In this document: in pieces, positions 32,847 through 42,230 of the stretch | Numbering within the stretch: the first letter of the stretch is position 1 | Layout: the number at the start of each line of letters is the position of its first letter | Origin: Miltoncostaea sp963771025 | GTDB taxonomy: Bacteria > Actinomycetota > Thermoleophilia > Miltoncostaeales > Miltoncostaeaceae | Direction of reading: 5' to 3' | Length of the DNA: 64,000 nucleotides | Assembly: GCA_963771025.1 (NCBI GenBank) | Contig: CAVYRL010000001.1 | Span: forward strand, 868,001-932,000 | Position numbers and translations under genes: made by a program | Notes under the pieces: generated by a model | Database searches by the model: none | What the model was told of the DNA's origin: nothing | Seen by the model: only the letters and a program-made list of their open reading frames with translations

Positions 32847-34392
32847 GCGGTATGACGCGATCATCGTCGGCAGCGGGGCCGGTGGCGGGGCGCTCGCCCA
32901 CACCCTCGCCCCCAGCGGGAAGCGGATCCTGTTGCTGGAGCGGGGAGACTTCCTGCCCCGCGAGATGGAGAACTGGGACGTCGCGGAAGTGTTCGAGAAG
33001 AACCGCTACATCTCCACCGAGACCTGGTTCGACTCCGATGGCCACCCGTTCCAGCCGCAGGTGCACTACTTCGTCGGCGGGGCGACCAAGCTCTACGGCG
33101 CGGCGCTGTACCGGATGCGGCCGCAGGACCTCGGGGAGCTCAACCACATCGACGGCGTCTCACCGGCGTGGCCGCTGACCTACGACGAACTGGAGCCGTA
33201 CTACAGCAGGGCCGAGTGGCTCTACCAGGTGCACGGCGTCCACGGCGAGGACCCCACCGAGGGTCGCTGGAGCCGGCAGTACCCCCACCCCGCGATCTCC
33301 CACGAGCCGCGGATCCAGCGCATCTTCGACGATCTCAAGGGCCATGGGTACCACCCCTTCCACTCGCCCTGCGGGATCCTGCTGGACGAGGACGACCGGG
33401 CCCGGAGCGCATGCATCCGCTGCACCTGGTGCGACGGCTACCCCTGCCTCGTGCACGCCAAGTCGGATGCCGAGACGATGACGGTGCGGCCCCTCCTGGA
33501 GCGCGACAACGTGACCCTGCTGGTCAACGCTGAGGTGCTGAGGCTGGAGACCGACGCCTCCGGCCGCACCGTGACGGGGGTGGTCGTGTCGCGCGACGGA
33601 GCGCTCGAGACCTACGAGGCCGACGTGGTCGCCCTGTCTGCGGGCGCGTCCAACACCGCCAAGATCCTGCTCACCTCCGCCAACGAGAAGCACCCGGCGG
33701 GCCTGGCCAACGGCTCCGACCAGGTCGGCCGCAACTACATGTTCCACAACAGCCGGGCCATCGTCGCGCTGTCGAAGGAGCCCAACGACACGCTGTACCA
33801 GAAGACCCTCGGTCTCAACGACTTCTACCTCGGCAGCGACGACTACGCGTTCCCGATGGGCAACATCCAGATGGTGGGCAAGTCGCAGCCGGACATGTAC
33901 CGCGGCGAGCGCCCCGCGATGACCCGGCTGGCGCCGAGCTTCAGCCTGGAGGAGGTCGCCGATCACGCCGTGGACTTCTGGCTGACCACGGAGGACCTGC
34001 CCCTTGCGGAGAATCGGATCACGGTGGACGACGCCGGAGCGATCCACCTGGCCTACCGCTCCACCAACGACCGCTCGGCCGACCGGCTCTACCACGAGCT
34101 CACCAAGATCCTGAACCACGTCGGGATGGCCGAGCACCACATCCGCGACAAGAACTACTACCTCAAGCAGGACATTGGGATCGCGGGGGTCGGCCATCAG
34201 GCCGGCACCTGCCGATTCGGCACCGATCCCGCCACGTCGGTCCTCGACGTCAACTGCAAGGCCCATGAGCTGGACAACCTCTACGTGGTGGACACGAGCT
34301 TCTTCCCGAGTATCGGGGCCGTGAACCCTGCGCTCACCGCGATCGCGAACGCGATCCGGGTCGGGGATCACCTGTCGGAGCGCCTGGCATAG
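32839..34392 (+). CDS. GMC-family FAD oxidoreductase
   Basis: 517 aa. FAD-binding IIVGSGAGGGALAHTLAPSG at the N-terminus, VGGATKLYGAALYRMRP, and a C-terminal block with GVGHQAGTCRFG (catalytic His region) and PSIGAVNPALTAIANAIRVG. A four-Cys stretch CIRCTWCDGYPC near residues 190-201 occurs where some GMC dehydrogenases also carry clustered Cys; metal binding is unproven. Likely oxidises a sugar or alcohol. GTG start with AAGGAG seven bases upstream; overlaps the preceding stop by 8 bases. Confidence 0.92.
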   Translation: MAERYDAIIVGSGAGGGALAHTLAPSGKRILLLERGDFLPREMENWDVAEVFEKNRYISTETWFDSDGHPFQPQVHYFVGGATKLYGAALYRMRPQDLGELNHIDGVSPAWPLTYDELEPYYSRAEWLYQVHGVHGEDPTEGRWSRQYPHPAISHEPRIQRIFDDLKGHGYHPFHSPCGILLDEDDRARSACIRCTWCDGYPCLVHAKSDAETMTVRPLLERDNVTLLVNAEVLRLETDASGRTVTGVVVSRDGALETYEADVVALSAGASNTAKILLTSANEKHPAGLANGSDQVGRNYMFHNSRAIVALSKEPNDTLYQKTLGLNDFYLGSDDYAFPMGNIQMVGKSQPDMYRGERPAMTRLAPSFSLEEVADHAVDFWLTTEDLPLAENRITVDDAGAIHLAYRSTNDRSADRLYHELTKILNHVGMAEHHIRDKNYYLKQDIGIAGVGHQAGTCRFGTDPATSVLDVNCKAHELDNLYVVDTSFFPSIGAVNPALTAIANAIRVGDHLSERLA

Positions 34393-34407
34393 CCCCGCAC
34401 GCCGCTC

Positions 34408-35643
34408 GTGGGAGACGGCGCGATCGCCACCAGGACTGAGTCCGGCGTCGTCTACGCGGCCGGGCTGATCCAGGGGCTCGCCCTGGTCACCTTCCCGGCA
34501 GCCAGCGCCATCTTCACCGACCCGGACGAGTACGACCTCTCGGCGACGGCCTACGGCGCGATGTTCGTGCCACAGGCGATCACGGCCATCGCCTCCTCCC
34601 TGCTGGGGGCGGCGTGGTCGCGCCGGACGGGGCCGCGGCGGGTCTTCCTGGCGGGCCTCGGCGCCGGCATCGTGTCGATGGCGCTGCTGCTCGTGAGCGC
34701 CCTGGTCGAGAGCCAGGAGCCGCTGGCCTACGTCCTGCTGCTGCTGGCGACGGCCAGCCTCGGGGTCGGCTTCGGCCTCACCGTTCCCGCGGTCAACACC
34801 CTGACCGCGGCATTCCATCCGACCGCGGTTAACACGTCCGTCCTCATCCTCAACGCGCTGCTCGGCGCAGGGACCGCCCTGGCGCCGGTCTTCGTCGCGA
34901 TCTTCGTCGGGCTCGGCTTCTGGTGGGGTCTGCCCGTCCTGGCCACGGCCCTGCTCGTGATCGTACTGGGAGTGAGCCTGCGGCTGCCGCTGCGCGTCGA
35001 CCCGGCTCCGGCGCCGGGCGAGGCCGCGTCCGCCGACGGCGCGACCGCGACCGGGATCCCGCGGCGCTTCTGGATCTACGCCGCCTTTGCCCTGCTCTAT
35101 GGAATCTGCGAGACCATGAACGGCAACTGGGCACAGCTCGACATGACCTCGCTCGGAGCCTCCGCGACCGAGGCCTCGCTGGCGCTCACGGCGTTCTGGG
35201 GGATGGTCACCGTCGGCAGGGTGTTCTTCGCCGCCGTCCAGCGGCGCTTCCCCGCGCGCCGCGCCTACCACCTGCTGCCGCTCGTGCTCGTGGCGGCGTT
35301 CGTCCTGATCGGCCTGCTGCCCGATGACTCGCCCGCTCTGGGCGTTCTGGCCTTCGGCATCGCCGGCCTCGGGTGCTCGGCCCTGCTACCCCTCACGATC
35401 AGCTTCGGGCAGGAGGAGCTGACGGCATTCTCGGCCTCTCTGGCCGGCGGGGTGATCGCCTTCTACCAGCTCGGCTACGGCATCGCGGCCTTCGGCGTCG
35501 GCCCGATCCAGAGCGCGGGCGTCGCGCTGTTGACGATCCTCGGCCTAACGGCGGTCGTGGCCGGCGTGATGGCCCTCCTGTCCTTCGTGGTGGCGGGGCG
35601 CCGGCCCGAGCCGGCGTCCCTGCACCCGCGGCCCTCCACATGA
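34408..35643 (+). CDS. MFS transporter
   Basis: 411 aa, 12 predicted membrane helices. TM1 starts VVYAAGLIQGLALVTFPAAS; the motif A-like loop is AAWSRRTGPRRVFLAGLG. A cytoplasmic loop rich in Ala/Pro (about 190-215) splits the two halves. It sits between the GMC and SDR genes, so it may move the sugar or its oxidation product. Specificity cannot be read. Confidence 0.87.
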   Translation: MGDGAIATRTESGVVYAAGLIQGLALVTFPAASAIFTDPDEYDLSATAYGAMFVPQAITAIASSLLGAAWSRRTGPRRVFLAGLGAGIVSMALLLVSALVESQEPLAYVLLLLATASLGVGFGLTVPAVNTLTAAFHPTAVNTSVLILNALLGAGTALAPVFVAIFVGLGFWWGLPVLATALLVIVLGVSLRLPLRVDPAPAPGEAASADGATATGIPRRFWIYAAFALLYGICETMNGNWAQLDMTSLGASATEASLALTAFWGMVTVGRVFFAAVQRRFPARRAYHLLPLVLVAAFVLIGLLPDDSPALGVLAFGIAGLGCSALLPLTISFGQEELTAFSASLAGGVIAFYQLGYGIAAFGVGPIQSAGVALLTILGLTAVVAGVMALLSFVVAGRRPEPASLHPRPST

Positions 35644-35680
35644 CCCGATCCACCCCACCTCAAGCCAAGGAGTCACGCAG

Positions 35681-36445
35681 ATGAGCCTCAGCGGAAAGTG
35701 CGCGATCGTCACCGGCGGCAACAGCGGCATCGGCAAGGCCATCGTGCTCGCCCTCGCGGCCGAGGGGGCGAACATCGTGATCGACTACGTCTCCCATCCC
35801 GAGGCCACCGAGGACCTGGAGCAGCAGGTCGCCGCCCTCGGAGACCGCGCGATCGGCGTGGACGCGGACGTGAGCGCGGTCGCCGACCTGCAGAACCTGA
35901 TCGACTCGGCGGTGAACGCCTTCGGCCGGGTGGACATTATGGTCAACAACGCCGGCATCGAGACGCGCACGGGCATCCTCGACAGCAGCGAGTCGGACTT
36001 CGACAAGGTGATCGCGATCAACATGAAAAGCGCCTTCTTCGGCACCCAGATCGCCGCGAAGCAGATGATCGCCCAGGGCGACGGTGGTGTCGTGATCAAC
36101 ATCTCGTCGGTGCACGAGGATTGGCCGATGCCGGGCAACACGCCCTACTGCCTGTCCAAGGGCGGAATCCGGATGCTCACCCGCACGGCGGGGGTGGAGC
36201 TGGCGCCACACGGAGTGCGCGTCGTGGGAGTCGGCCCGGGCGCGGTGGCGACGCCGATCAACCTGGTGGAGATGGACCCCGCGTCGCAGAAGAAGCTGAA
36301 CAACTACATCCCCCTCGGGAGGATGGCGCAGTCCGGCGAGATCGCCTCGGTGGTGGCGTTCCTGGCCAGCTCCGGCGCCGGCTACATCACGGGCACCACG
36401 GTCTTCGCGGACGGCGCGATCATGATGCAGAGCCCGGGGATGTAG
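35681..36445 (+). CDS. short-chain dehydrogenase/reductase (glucose 1-dehydrogenase-like)
   Basis: 254 aa classical SDR. Cofactor motif CAIVTGGNSGIGKAIVLALA, NNAG in IMVNNAGIETRTG, catalytic Ser-Tyr-Lys in ISSVHEDWPMPGNTPYCLSK, and GYITGTTVFADGAIMMQSPG at the end. The sequence resembles the bacterial glucose 1-dehydrogenase-like subgroup, which fits release of glucose by the GH15 enzyme. SD AAGGAG precedes the ATG. Last gene of the five-gene run; a terminator follows at 36464. Confidence 0.9.
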   Translation: MSLSGKCAIVTGGNSGIGKAIVLALAAEGANIVIDYVSHPEATEDLEQQVAALGDRAIGVDADVSAVADLQNLIDSAVNAFGRVDIMVNNAGIETRTGILDSSESDFDKVIAINMKSAFFGTQIAAKQMIAQGDGGVVINISSVHEDWPMPGNTPYCLSKGGIRMLTRTAGVELAPHGVRVVGVGPGAVATPINLVEMDPASQKKLNNYIPLGRMAQSGEIASVVAFLASSGAGYITGTTVFADGAIMMQSPGM

Positions 36446-36452
36446 GCCCCGC

Positions 36453-36484
36453 GCCAATTGGCGCTGAGGGCCGCGCCAATTGGC
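36453..36484. repeat. tandem palindromes GCCAATTGGC, 22 bp apart
   Basis: Perfect copies at 36453-36462 (within GCGCCAATTGGCGC, 36451-36464) and 36475-36484; 22 bases start to start, as at 8849. Here they sit between two converging genes, so a promoter operator is not the obvious role. The second copy forms the loop of the terminator-like hairpin at 36464. Confidence 0.7.
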
Positions 36485-36495
36485 TCGGCCCTCAG
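36464..36495. terminator. terminator-like hairpin between convergent SDR and cydB genes
   Basis: A perfect 10-base stem, CTGAGGGCCG (36464-36473) with CGGCCCTCAG (36486-36495), encloses a 12-base loop that contains the palindrome GCCAATTGGC. It would work on both strands. No strong U-tract. The nested palindrome is unusual for a terminator loop. Confidence 0.65.
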
Positions 36496-36507
36496 AGGAC
36501 GCCGCGC

Positions 36508-37512
36508 CTACTCCTCCTCGAGCCGGCTGCGCTGATCGAGGAGGAAGAGCAGGAAGATCGAGGGGATCACGACCACGATCGCGATGATGAAGACCACCAT
36601 CACCCAGGCGAGGGTGGTGGAGTCGCCGGCCGCCTGCGCGACGGTGAGGGACTCGGGGAGCATGTATGGCCACTGAGCGACCCCCCACGCCCCGATCACC
36701 GAGGCCACGGTCAGCGCCGCGAGGATGCGCGTCCCGTTGGGCCGGCCGATGGCCAGCAGGACGATCACGGCGATGCCGCAGACGGCCGAGAGCACCACCA
36801 GCGGCAGCGCCTCGTGGATGAGCCGGTCGTAGGTGCGCTCCGCGTCGGAGCGCAGGACCAGGATCCCGACCACCGCGAGGATCCCGGTGACGACGCCGGC
36901 CCCGATGGCGCGGAGCGTGAAGTACCGCTCCAAGGCGGCGTCTCCCAGGTGGCGCGCGTCCACGATCATGTAGACGGCCGCCAAGTACGCGCACACGGCA
37001 ACCGACAGGGCACCGACGGCGATGCCGCTCGGGTTGAACCAGCTGGTCCAGAGGCTGCCCTCCTGGTTTCCCGGCGGCACCCGCCCCGAAGCGATGCCGC
37101 CGAGCACCGCGCCGAAGAAGAAGGGCGTCAGCACCGACGCGACGGCAAAGGTGGCGCCGTACACGCGGCGCACCCCGAGCCGGGTCGACACCTTGCGGAA
37201 GGCGAAACCCGAGCCCCGCAGCACGATGCCGAGCGTCGCGAGGGTCAGCGGTATCACCATCGTCGAGAAGACGGCCGAGTACGCAGGCGGGAACGCCGTC
37301 CAGAGGACGACGACGCAGAAGATCAGCCAGACGTGGTTGGCCTCCCACACCGGCCCGATCGCGCGGTCGATGAGCGCCCGCGGTCGCTCGCCGCGCTGTG
37401 CCCCGCCCGCGGTCAGGTCCCAGAAGCCGGCGCCGAAGTCGGCCCCGCCCAGCAGCGCGTACAGCAGCACCCCGACCCCGAGTACCATGATGCATCCGTC
37501 GGCGGCGCTCAC
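36508..37512 (-). CDS. cydB: cytochrome bd oxidase subunit II
   Basis: 334 aa from GTG 37512, overlapping the cydA stop by 4 bases (GTGA). Polytopic; LLYALLGGADFGAGFWDLTA is the family's N-terminal signature, then PVWEANHVWLIFCVVVLWTA and FRKVSTRLG. Forms the quinol oxidase with CydA in the membrane. A longer frame to 38568 lies over cydA and is not coding. Confidence 0.94.
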   Translation of the reverse strand: MSAADGCIMVLGVGVLLYALLGGADFGAGFWDLTAGGAQRGERPRALIDRAIGPVWEANHVWLIFCVVVLWTAFPPAYSAVFSTMVIPLTLATLGIVLRGSGFAFRKVSTRLGVRRVYGATFAVASVLTPFFFGAVLGGIASGRVPPGNQEGSLWTSWFNPSGIAVGALSVAVCAYLAAVYMIVDARHLGDAALERYFTLRAIGAGVVTGILAVVGILVLRSDAERTYDRLIHEALPLVVLSAVCGIAVIVLLAIGRPNGTRILAALTVASVIGAWGVAQWPYMLPESLTVAQAAGDSTTLAWVMVVFIIAIVVVIPSIFLLFLLDQRSRLEEE

Positions 37513-38954
37513 GACGAAGAACTCGGGTCGGGCACCGCTGGCGGCACGCCGCCCGACGGGCCGTAGGGGACGTCCGAATCGCGCACGGCGTCTCCGCTGC
37601 GCCAGCGCTTCGCCATGCCACGGATCACCAGGATGGCGGCCGTGGCCAGCGCGGCGTAGAGGACGAGTATGGCGGTGAAGAACGTCCACACCAGGCCGGC
37701 CGGCGCGTTGGTGACCGCGTCCTCGGTGCGCATGATCTCGTAGACGATCCACGGCTGGCGGCCGACCTCGGTCACGATCCAGCCCGACTCGAGGCAGAGA
37801 TAGGCGGCGATCGGGGCCAGCACGGCGAGGCGAAGCAACCACGTGCTGTTGACGACCTCCTTGCGGCGGCGCCACCAGAGAATCGCGAACCAGAGCGCCA
37901 GGAAGGTGAGCGCGGTGCCGAGGCCGACCATGACGTCCCAGGCCAGATGGACGATGTTGGTGGCCGCGATCGTCGGGCGATCCTCGGCGGGTACCGAGTC
38001 GAGCCCCTGGACGACGGTGGAGGTGCCGGTCGTCGGGTCGCTGAGGATCGAGGCGAGGCCGGGGATCTTCAGGCCCCCGCTGACAGTGCCGTCCGAGTTC
38101 AGGTGGCCCAGAAGGATCTCGGGCACGTCCGAGCCGGTGGTCGTGTTCATCTCGAGGGTGGCGAACTTGATCGGCTGGTCGTTGTAGATCGCCCGCGCGA
38201 CGACGTCGCCCACGAACATCTGGATCGGCATCGCGATGGCCGCCACCGTGAACGGCAGCAGAAACCCCAGCCGGTGATAGCGGTCGCGGCGGCCGCGCAG
38301 CATGCCCACCGCGTAAACCGAGGCCACCAGGAAGCCGGCGCAGATGAAGGCGGCCACGTACATGTGGGCGAACTCGTAAGGCAGCGCGTTGTTGAAGATG
38401 ACGTCCCAGAGATTGACGCTCGTCACGTTGCCCGCCGCGTCCATCTCGAACCCGCCCGGCTGGTTCATCCAGCCGTTCGCCGACAGCACCATGAAGGCGC
38501 CACCGAACCCACAGATGGGGATCGGCACGCCGGTCCAGAAGTGTTGCCACGGGCCCAGGTGCTTCCATCCGAAGATGTAGATCGCGATGAAGATCGCCTC
38601 GAGGAAGAAGAAGATCCCCTCGAGCGCGAACGCGATGCCAATGACGTCGCCGAACCGGTCGAACATCCCCGGCCAGAGCATCCCGAACTCGAAGCTCAGG
38701 ACCGTGCCGGTGACCGCCCCGACCGCGAAGGTGACAGCGGCGACCTTCGACCAGCGCTCGGCCAGCCGCATGAAGTCGGCGTCGTCCCTGCGCAGCCCCA
38801 GGTAGTTGGCGATCAGCATCAGAAGCGGGAACACCACTCCGAGCGGCACCAGGATGATGTGGACGCCGAGCGTGAAGGCCATCTGACTCCGCGCGGGAAG
38901 GAGCTGTGAGGGCACATCGCCCACGGCCGCCGCCAGTGCAAGGCCCGCGCTCAC
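37509..38954 (-). CDS. cydA: cytochrome bd oxidase subunit I
   Basis: 481 aa with about nine helices. Haem ligands: His in FTLGVHIILVPLGVVFPLL, His in NALPYEFAHMYVAAFICAG, and the Met of the C-terminal GRQPWIVYEIMRTEDAV. SFEFGMLWPGMFDRFGDVIG is conserved. The Q loop is short, as in the CIO-like/short-loop subfamily. Reduces O2 with quinol at low oxygen. Lies 37 bases after rex, pointing to a Rex-controlled operon. Confidence 0.95.
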   Translation of the reverse strand: MSAGLALAAAVGDVPSQLLPARSQMAFTLGVHIILVPLGVVFPLLMLIANYLGLRRDDADFMRLAERWSKVAAVTFAVGAVTGTVLSFEFGMLWPGMFDRFGDVIGIAFALEGIFFFLEAIFIAIYIFGWKHLGPWQHFWTGVPIPICGFGGAFMVLSANGWMNQPGGFEMDAAGNVTSVNLWDVIFNNALPYEFAHMYVAAFICAGFLVASVYAVGMLRGRRDRYHRLGFLLPFTVAAIAMPIQMFVGDVVARAIYNDQPIKFATLEMNTTTGSDVPEILLGHLNSDGTVSGGLKIPGLASILSDPTTGTSTVVQGLDSVPAEDRPTIAATNIVHLAWDVMVGLGTALTFLALWFAILWWRRRKEVVNSTWLLRLAVLAPIAAYLCLESGWIVTEVGRQPWIVYEIMRTEDAVTNAPAGLVWTFFTAILVLYAALATAAILVIRGMAKRWRSGDAVRDSDVPYGPSGGVPPAVPDPSSSS

Positions 38955-38991
38955 TCGCCCTCAGCCCTCCTCGGACTCGACGACCGGTGGA

Positions 38992-39615
38992 TCAGGACAG
39001 GTAGAAGTAGAGCGCGTAGAGCAGTTCGACGGCGGGGCTCGAGGTGTGGACGGTGACGTCGGAGGGCACCGTCAGGAGCGCGTCGGAGTAGTTGAAGATG
39101 ATCTTCACGCCCGCCGCGACGAGGTCGTCGGCGACCTCCTGGGCGGCGCTGCCCGGCACCGCCAGCACTCCCACCATCACCCCGTCGCGGCTCACGACCT
39201 CCTGGAGGTCGCGGTAGTGGCGCACCGGGATGTCGCCCAGCGTGGTGCCCACCCGCTCGGGGTCGACGTCGAAGATCGCCGAGATGCGGAAGCCGTGGTC
39301 GGCGAACACGCCGGCGTTGGCGATCGCCTGGCCGAGGTTGCCGGCGCCGAAGAGCGCGATGTTGTGCTGACCCGAGGTCCGCAGGATCTTGCGGATCTGC
39401 TCGATCAGCGAGTCGATGTCGTAACCGACCCCCCGCTTGCCGAATTTGCCGAACCCGGACAGGTCACGCCGGATCTGCGTCGGGTTGACGTTCGTGTACT
39501 CCGAGATGGCCTGCGAGGAGATGCTGCTCTTCCCCATCTTCTTCGACTGGGTGAGAACCTGCAGATATCGTGAGAGCCGCGCCGCGACCCCGAGTGTGAG
39601 GCGGTCAGTCGCCAT
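38992..39615 (-). CDS. rex: redox-sensing transcriptional repressor Rex
   Basis: 207 aa from ATG 39615. Winged helix LGVAARLSRYLQVLTQ and SSQAISEYTNVNPTQIRRDL with SGFGKFGKRGVGYDIDSL; Rossmann domain NIALFGAGNLGQAIANAGVF and IFDVDPERVGTTLGDIPVRH sense NADH/NAD+. C-terminal swapped helix SPAVELLYALYFYLS. NADH lifts repression of respiratory genes. First gene of rex-cydA-cydB, so oxygen limitation should induce the bd oxidase. Confidence 0.95.
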   Translation of the reverse strand: MATDRLTLGVAARLSRYLQVLTQSKKMGKSSISSQAISEYTNVNPTQIRRDLSGFGKFGKRGVGYDIDSLIEQIRKILRTSGQHNIALFGAGNLGQAIANAGVFADHGFRISAIFDVDPERVGTTLGDIPVRHYRDLQEVVSRDGVMVGVLAVPGSAAQEVADDLVAAGVKIIFNYSDALLTVPSDVTVHTSSPAVELLYALYFYLS

Positions 39616-39640
39616 TGGAGCGGATCTCCTCGCCGTGACT

Positions 39641-39658
39641 TTGTGACACATTGGTCAA
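39641..39658. promoter_or_regulatory. Rex operator (ROP) candidate
   Basis: The 18-base site TTGTGACACATTGGTCAA has one perfect half site TTGTGA and a weak second half against the known Rex consensus TTGTGA-N6-TCACAA. On the minus strand the good half is proximal to rex, 26 bases before its ATG. Position and half-site support autoregulation; binding is inference. Confidence 0.6.
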
Positions 39659-39713
39659 GTTACGACCTCAGGAGGGGCCACCGCAAGGTCACGATGCAAC
39701 GATTGTGACGATC

Positions 39714-42230
39714 TCAGCGCAGTCTGAAGGATTCGCTCGTGCTGGTGAGGTCGGCTCCGTCGGGTCCGACGGCCCGGGCGCGCAACCGGTAGCGGCCCGC
39801 CGGGGCCTGCAGGCCGGAGGCGAGACGCCGCGCCACGAGGAAGCGGTACGTCCCCGCCGCCCAGGCGGCCGACTGCTTCTGCCCGGCAACCGGCAGGGCG
39901 GGGCCGCCGCCCGCGGGCACCAGCTCGAGGCGGACGCCATGGAGCTTCACATTGCTCAGACGGGCGTCGGCGCGCCGCAGGGCGCCCAGCCGAACGCGGA
40001 CCTCGGCGAAACGCGGCCCGACGCTGACCTCGGGCCGGCCGAGGGCGCCGCCGGGGGTCACGGCAGGCCGCGAGGGCACCACCGGCGCCCGGGCGACCTC
40101 GCCCCCCGTCGCGTCGCGCACCACCAGCTCGCCCTCGCCCCCGCGCGGCAGGGTGAGCGCGACCGGGGTGTCTCGACCCCGTCGCACCGTCACGCGCGAG
40201 TCGACCACGCTGTCGACCGAGCCGGTCCGCAGGGAGATGCTGTAGCGCCCCGGGGCGCCCCCCAGGGCGTGGAGCGCGACCGCGGCCCTCACCCTGCCCT
40301 TGCGGGTGGTGGTCGCGACGATCGCCGGCTCGATGCGCAGCGAGGCGCCGACCGGCGCGGTGTCGGCCGCGACGCCCGCGCCCTGCCGGGAGATCGGCAC
40401 GCCGTCGATCGGCCGGGCGCCCTGCACCAGCAGGCTCTGCACGCCGCGGGGGCCGAGTTCCGGGCGGTCGACACGAAGGCGCAGCGCGAGGGCGGCGACC
40501 TCCGCCGCCGCGGCGCTGGTGCCGGTGAAGGGGGCGACCTGGGCGGTGCCGTCGGCCGCGCGGCCCGGCCAGGCGGTCTCGATGTCGACCGCCGGCGCGA
40601 TCAGATCCGGCTTCTGGCGCCCGTCCACGGTGGGACCGGACGACGAGAAGGAGGCCACGCCGACCGGCGCGACGCCCGCGGCCCGGGGCGTGATGGTGAC
40701 CGACAGCCCCGGTGCGCTCTGTGCCAGGCGCACCAGCGCGGCGCCCTGAGCGGCGCCGAGGCCGACCACGGGCAGCGCCAGGCCCGAGTCGCCCGGAATG
40801 GCCGGGAAGCTCGCCCCGCCGTCCTCGTCCCAGAGCGCCACAGCGCGCGCTCCCGCCGAGGCCGCCCGGGCGACCACCTCGGCGATCGGCGCTCCCCCAC
40901 GGGCGACCACGACCAGGGAGCCGGCCACCAGGCTGAGCCCATCGGCGGTTCGGAACTGGGCGTCATCGGTGCCCGCGGAGACGCCGGCGTCGTCACGCAA
41001 CACGACGACGGGCAGCGCCCCGGACGCGGGATCGGGGCCCAGCAGGGGAAGCGGTCCGAGGCGCGCGGCGGCCGGGCCCAGGCGCGCGTCGAGATCCGCG
41101 GTGCGCGCCGCCTCGGGCGCCGACGCCCCGCCCACGGCGATCACCGTGGGGCGCGCCGCCAGGCCGCCCACCGACCCCGGGCGCGAGAACGTGGGTCCGT
41201 CGTTGCCGGCCGGGGCCACCACCGTCGCACCCACCCGGTCGGCCTCGGACGCCGCCGCCGCGACCGGGTCGGTGCCCGCCGCATCGAGGCCGGCGGAGAG
41301 CCCGATCAGGATCACCTTCGCCGTGTCGGAGGGGTCGCCGTCCCCGTTGGGGTCGACCGCCCGCTCCAGCGCGGCCAGGACGCGGTCGCTGCGCGCCAGG
41401 GGGCGCAGTCGCCCGCCGACGGCCTCGGGCGCGATCACCCGGTAGACGAGCAGGCGCGGGAACGACGCCGGAGGCAGGCCCGCCAGCGCGGGGGACCGCA
41501 GCACGAGGCTCGCCATCTGCGTCCCGTGTGCCTCGACAGGCGGATGCGCGTCGTCCGAGCGCGGATCGGCGTCGCCGTCCACGAGGTCGGCCCCGCCGAT
41601 GATCGGGAAGGTCGGTCCCATGCCGCCGCCGAGCCAGGGGTGAGAGACATCGACCCCCGCGTCGATCAGCGCGATGTGCACCGGCCCGCCGGCGGAGACC
41701 TTCGGCCCGGCGCCCGCGCCCGGGTCGGCCGAGGGTGTCGTCGCCCCGTCGCCGGCCTGCGCCGGAGCGAGGAACGTCACCGGCACGACGGCCTTCACCT
41801 CGGGGAGCGCCGCCAGAGCCTCGAGCCGCCCGGCGGGCAGCCGCACGGCGAGGGCGTCCACCAGGACGCGATAACGGAAGGTCACCGTCGCGCCGAGGCT
41901 GGCCAGCACCGGCTCGAGCCTCCGCTGCGACGCGCTGATCGCCTCCGCGGCGCTCGCGCGGTCGGCCGGGGCGGCGTCGGCCGCCGGGCGGTCCTTGAGC
42001 AGCAGGATCACCGACTCCGTGTCGCCGGGCGTCGCCAGCAGCGGCGCCCGGAACGCCTCGAGGGAGTCGCGCCACGCCGCGGCAGCGTCGAGGGCGCCCT
42101 CGCGGGCCTGCACGGAACCGCCTCCCGCCGGCTGGGGCGCGTTGACGGTGGGGGCGGCGGCGGCGAGCCCGGGAGCCGCGATCGCTGCTGCGCCGGCGAT
42201 GGCGATCGCGGCGCGCGCGGACGCCCTCAC
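39714..42230 (-). CDS. secreted subtilisin-like serine protease (S8 family)
   Basis: 838 aa from GTG 42230, overlapping the tsaD stop (GTGA). Signal peptide with an Ala-rich core ending near APGLAAAAP. A propeptide-like region (about 60-150) includes RYRVLVDALAVRLPAGRLEA. Catalytic Asp in HIALIDAGVDVSHPWLGG (about 183), His in VEAHGTQMASLVL (about 234) and Ser in APFTGTSAAAAEVAALAL (about 569). A protease-associated insert lies near 370-480. Two beta-rich C-terminal domains follow (about 640-838). Coupling to the t6A operon is odd for a secreted enzyme. Confidence 0.88.
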   Translation of the reverse strand: MRASARAAIAIAGAAAIAAPGLAAAAPTVNAPQPAGGGSVQAREGALDAAAAWRDSLEAFRAPLLATPGDTESVILLLKDRPAADAAPADRASAAEAISASQRRLEPVLASLGATVTFRYRVLVDALAVRLPAGRLEALAALPEVKAVVPVTFLAPAQAGDGATTPSADPGAGAGPKVSAGGPVHIALIDAGVDVSHPWLGGGMGPTFPIIGGADLVDGDADPRSDDAHPPVEAHGTQMASLVLRSPALAGLPPASFPRLLVYRVIAPEAVGGRLRPLARSDRVLAALERAVDPNGDGDPSDTAKVILIGLSAGLDAAGTDPVAAAASEADRVGATVVAPAGNDGPTFSRPGSVGGLAARPTVIAVGGASAPEAARTADLDARLGPAAARLGPLPLLGPDPASGALPVVVLRDDAGVSAGTDDAQFRTADGLSLVAGSLVVVARGGAPIAEVVARAASAGARAVALWDEDGGASFPAIPGDSGLALPVVGLGAAQGAALVRLAQSAPGLSVTITPRAAGVAPVGVASFSSSGPTVDGRQKPDLIAPAVDIETAWPGRAADGTAQVAPFTGTSAAAAEVAALALRLRVDRPELGPRGVQSLLVQGARPIDGVPISRQGAGVAADTAPVGASLRIEPAIVATTTRKGRVRAAVALHALGGAPGRYSISLRTGSVDSVVDSRVTVRRGRDTPVALTLPRGGEGELVVRDATGGEVARAPVVPSRPAVTPGGALGRPEVSVGPRFAEVRVRLGALRRADARLSNVKLHGVRLELVPAGGGPALPVAGQKQSAAWAAGTYRFLVARRLASGLQAPAGRYRLRARAVGPDGADLTSTSESFRLR

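Noticed and set aside
33160..35271. 703-residue minus-strand frame across the GMC and MFS genes
   Set aside because: Covers two well-supported plus-strand genes and has low-complexity Gly/Arg/Asp content.
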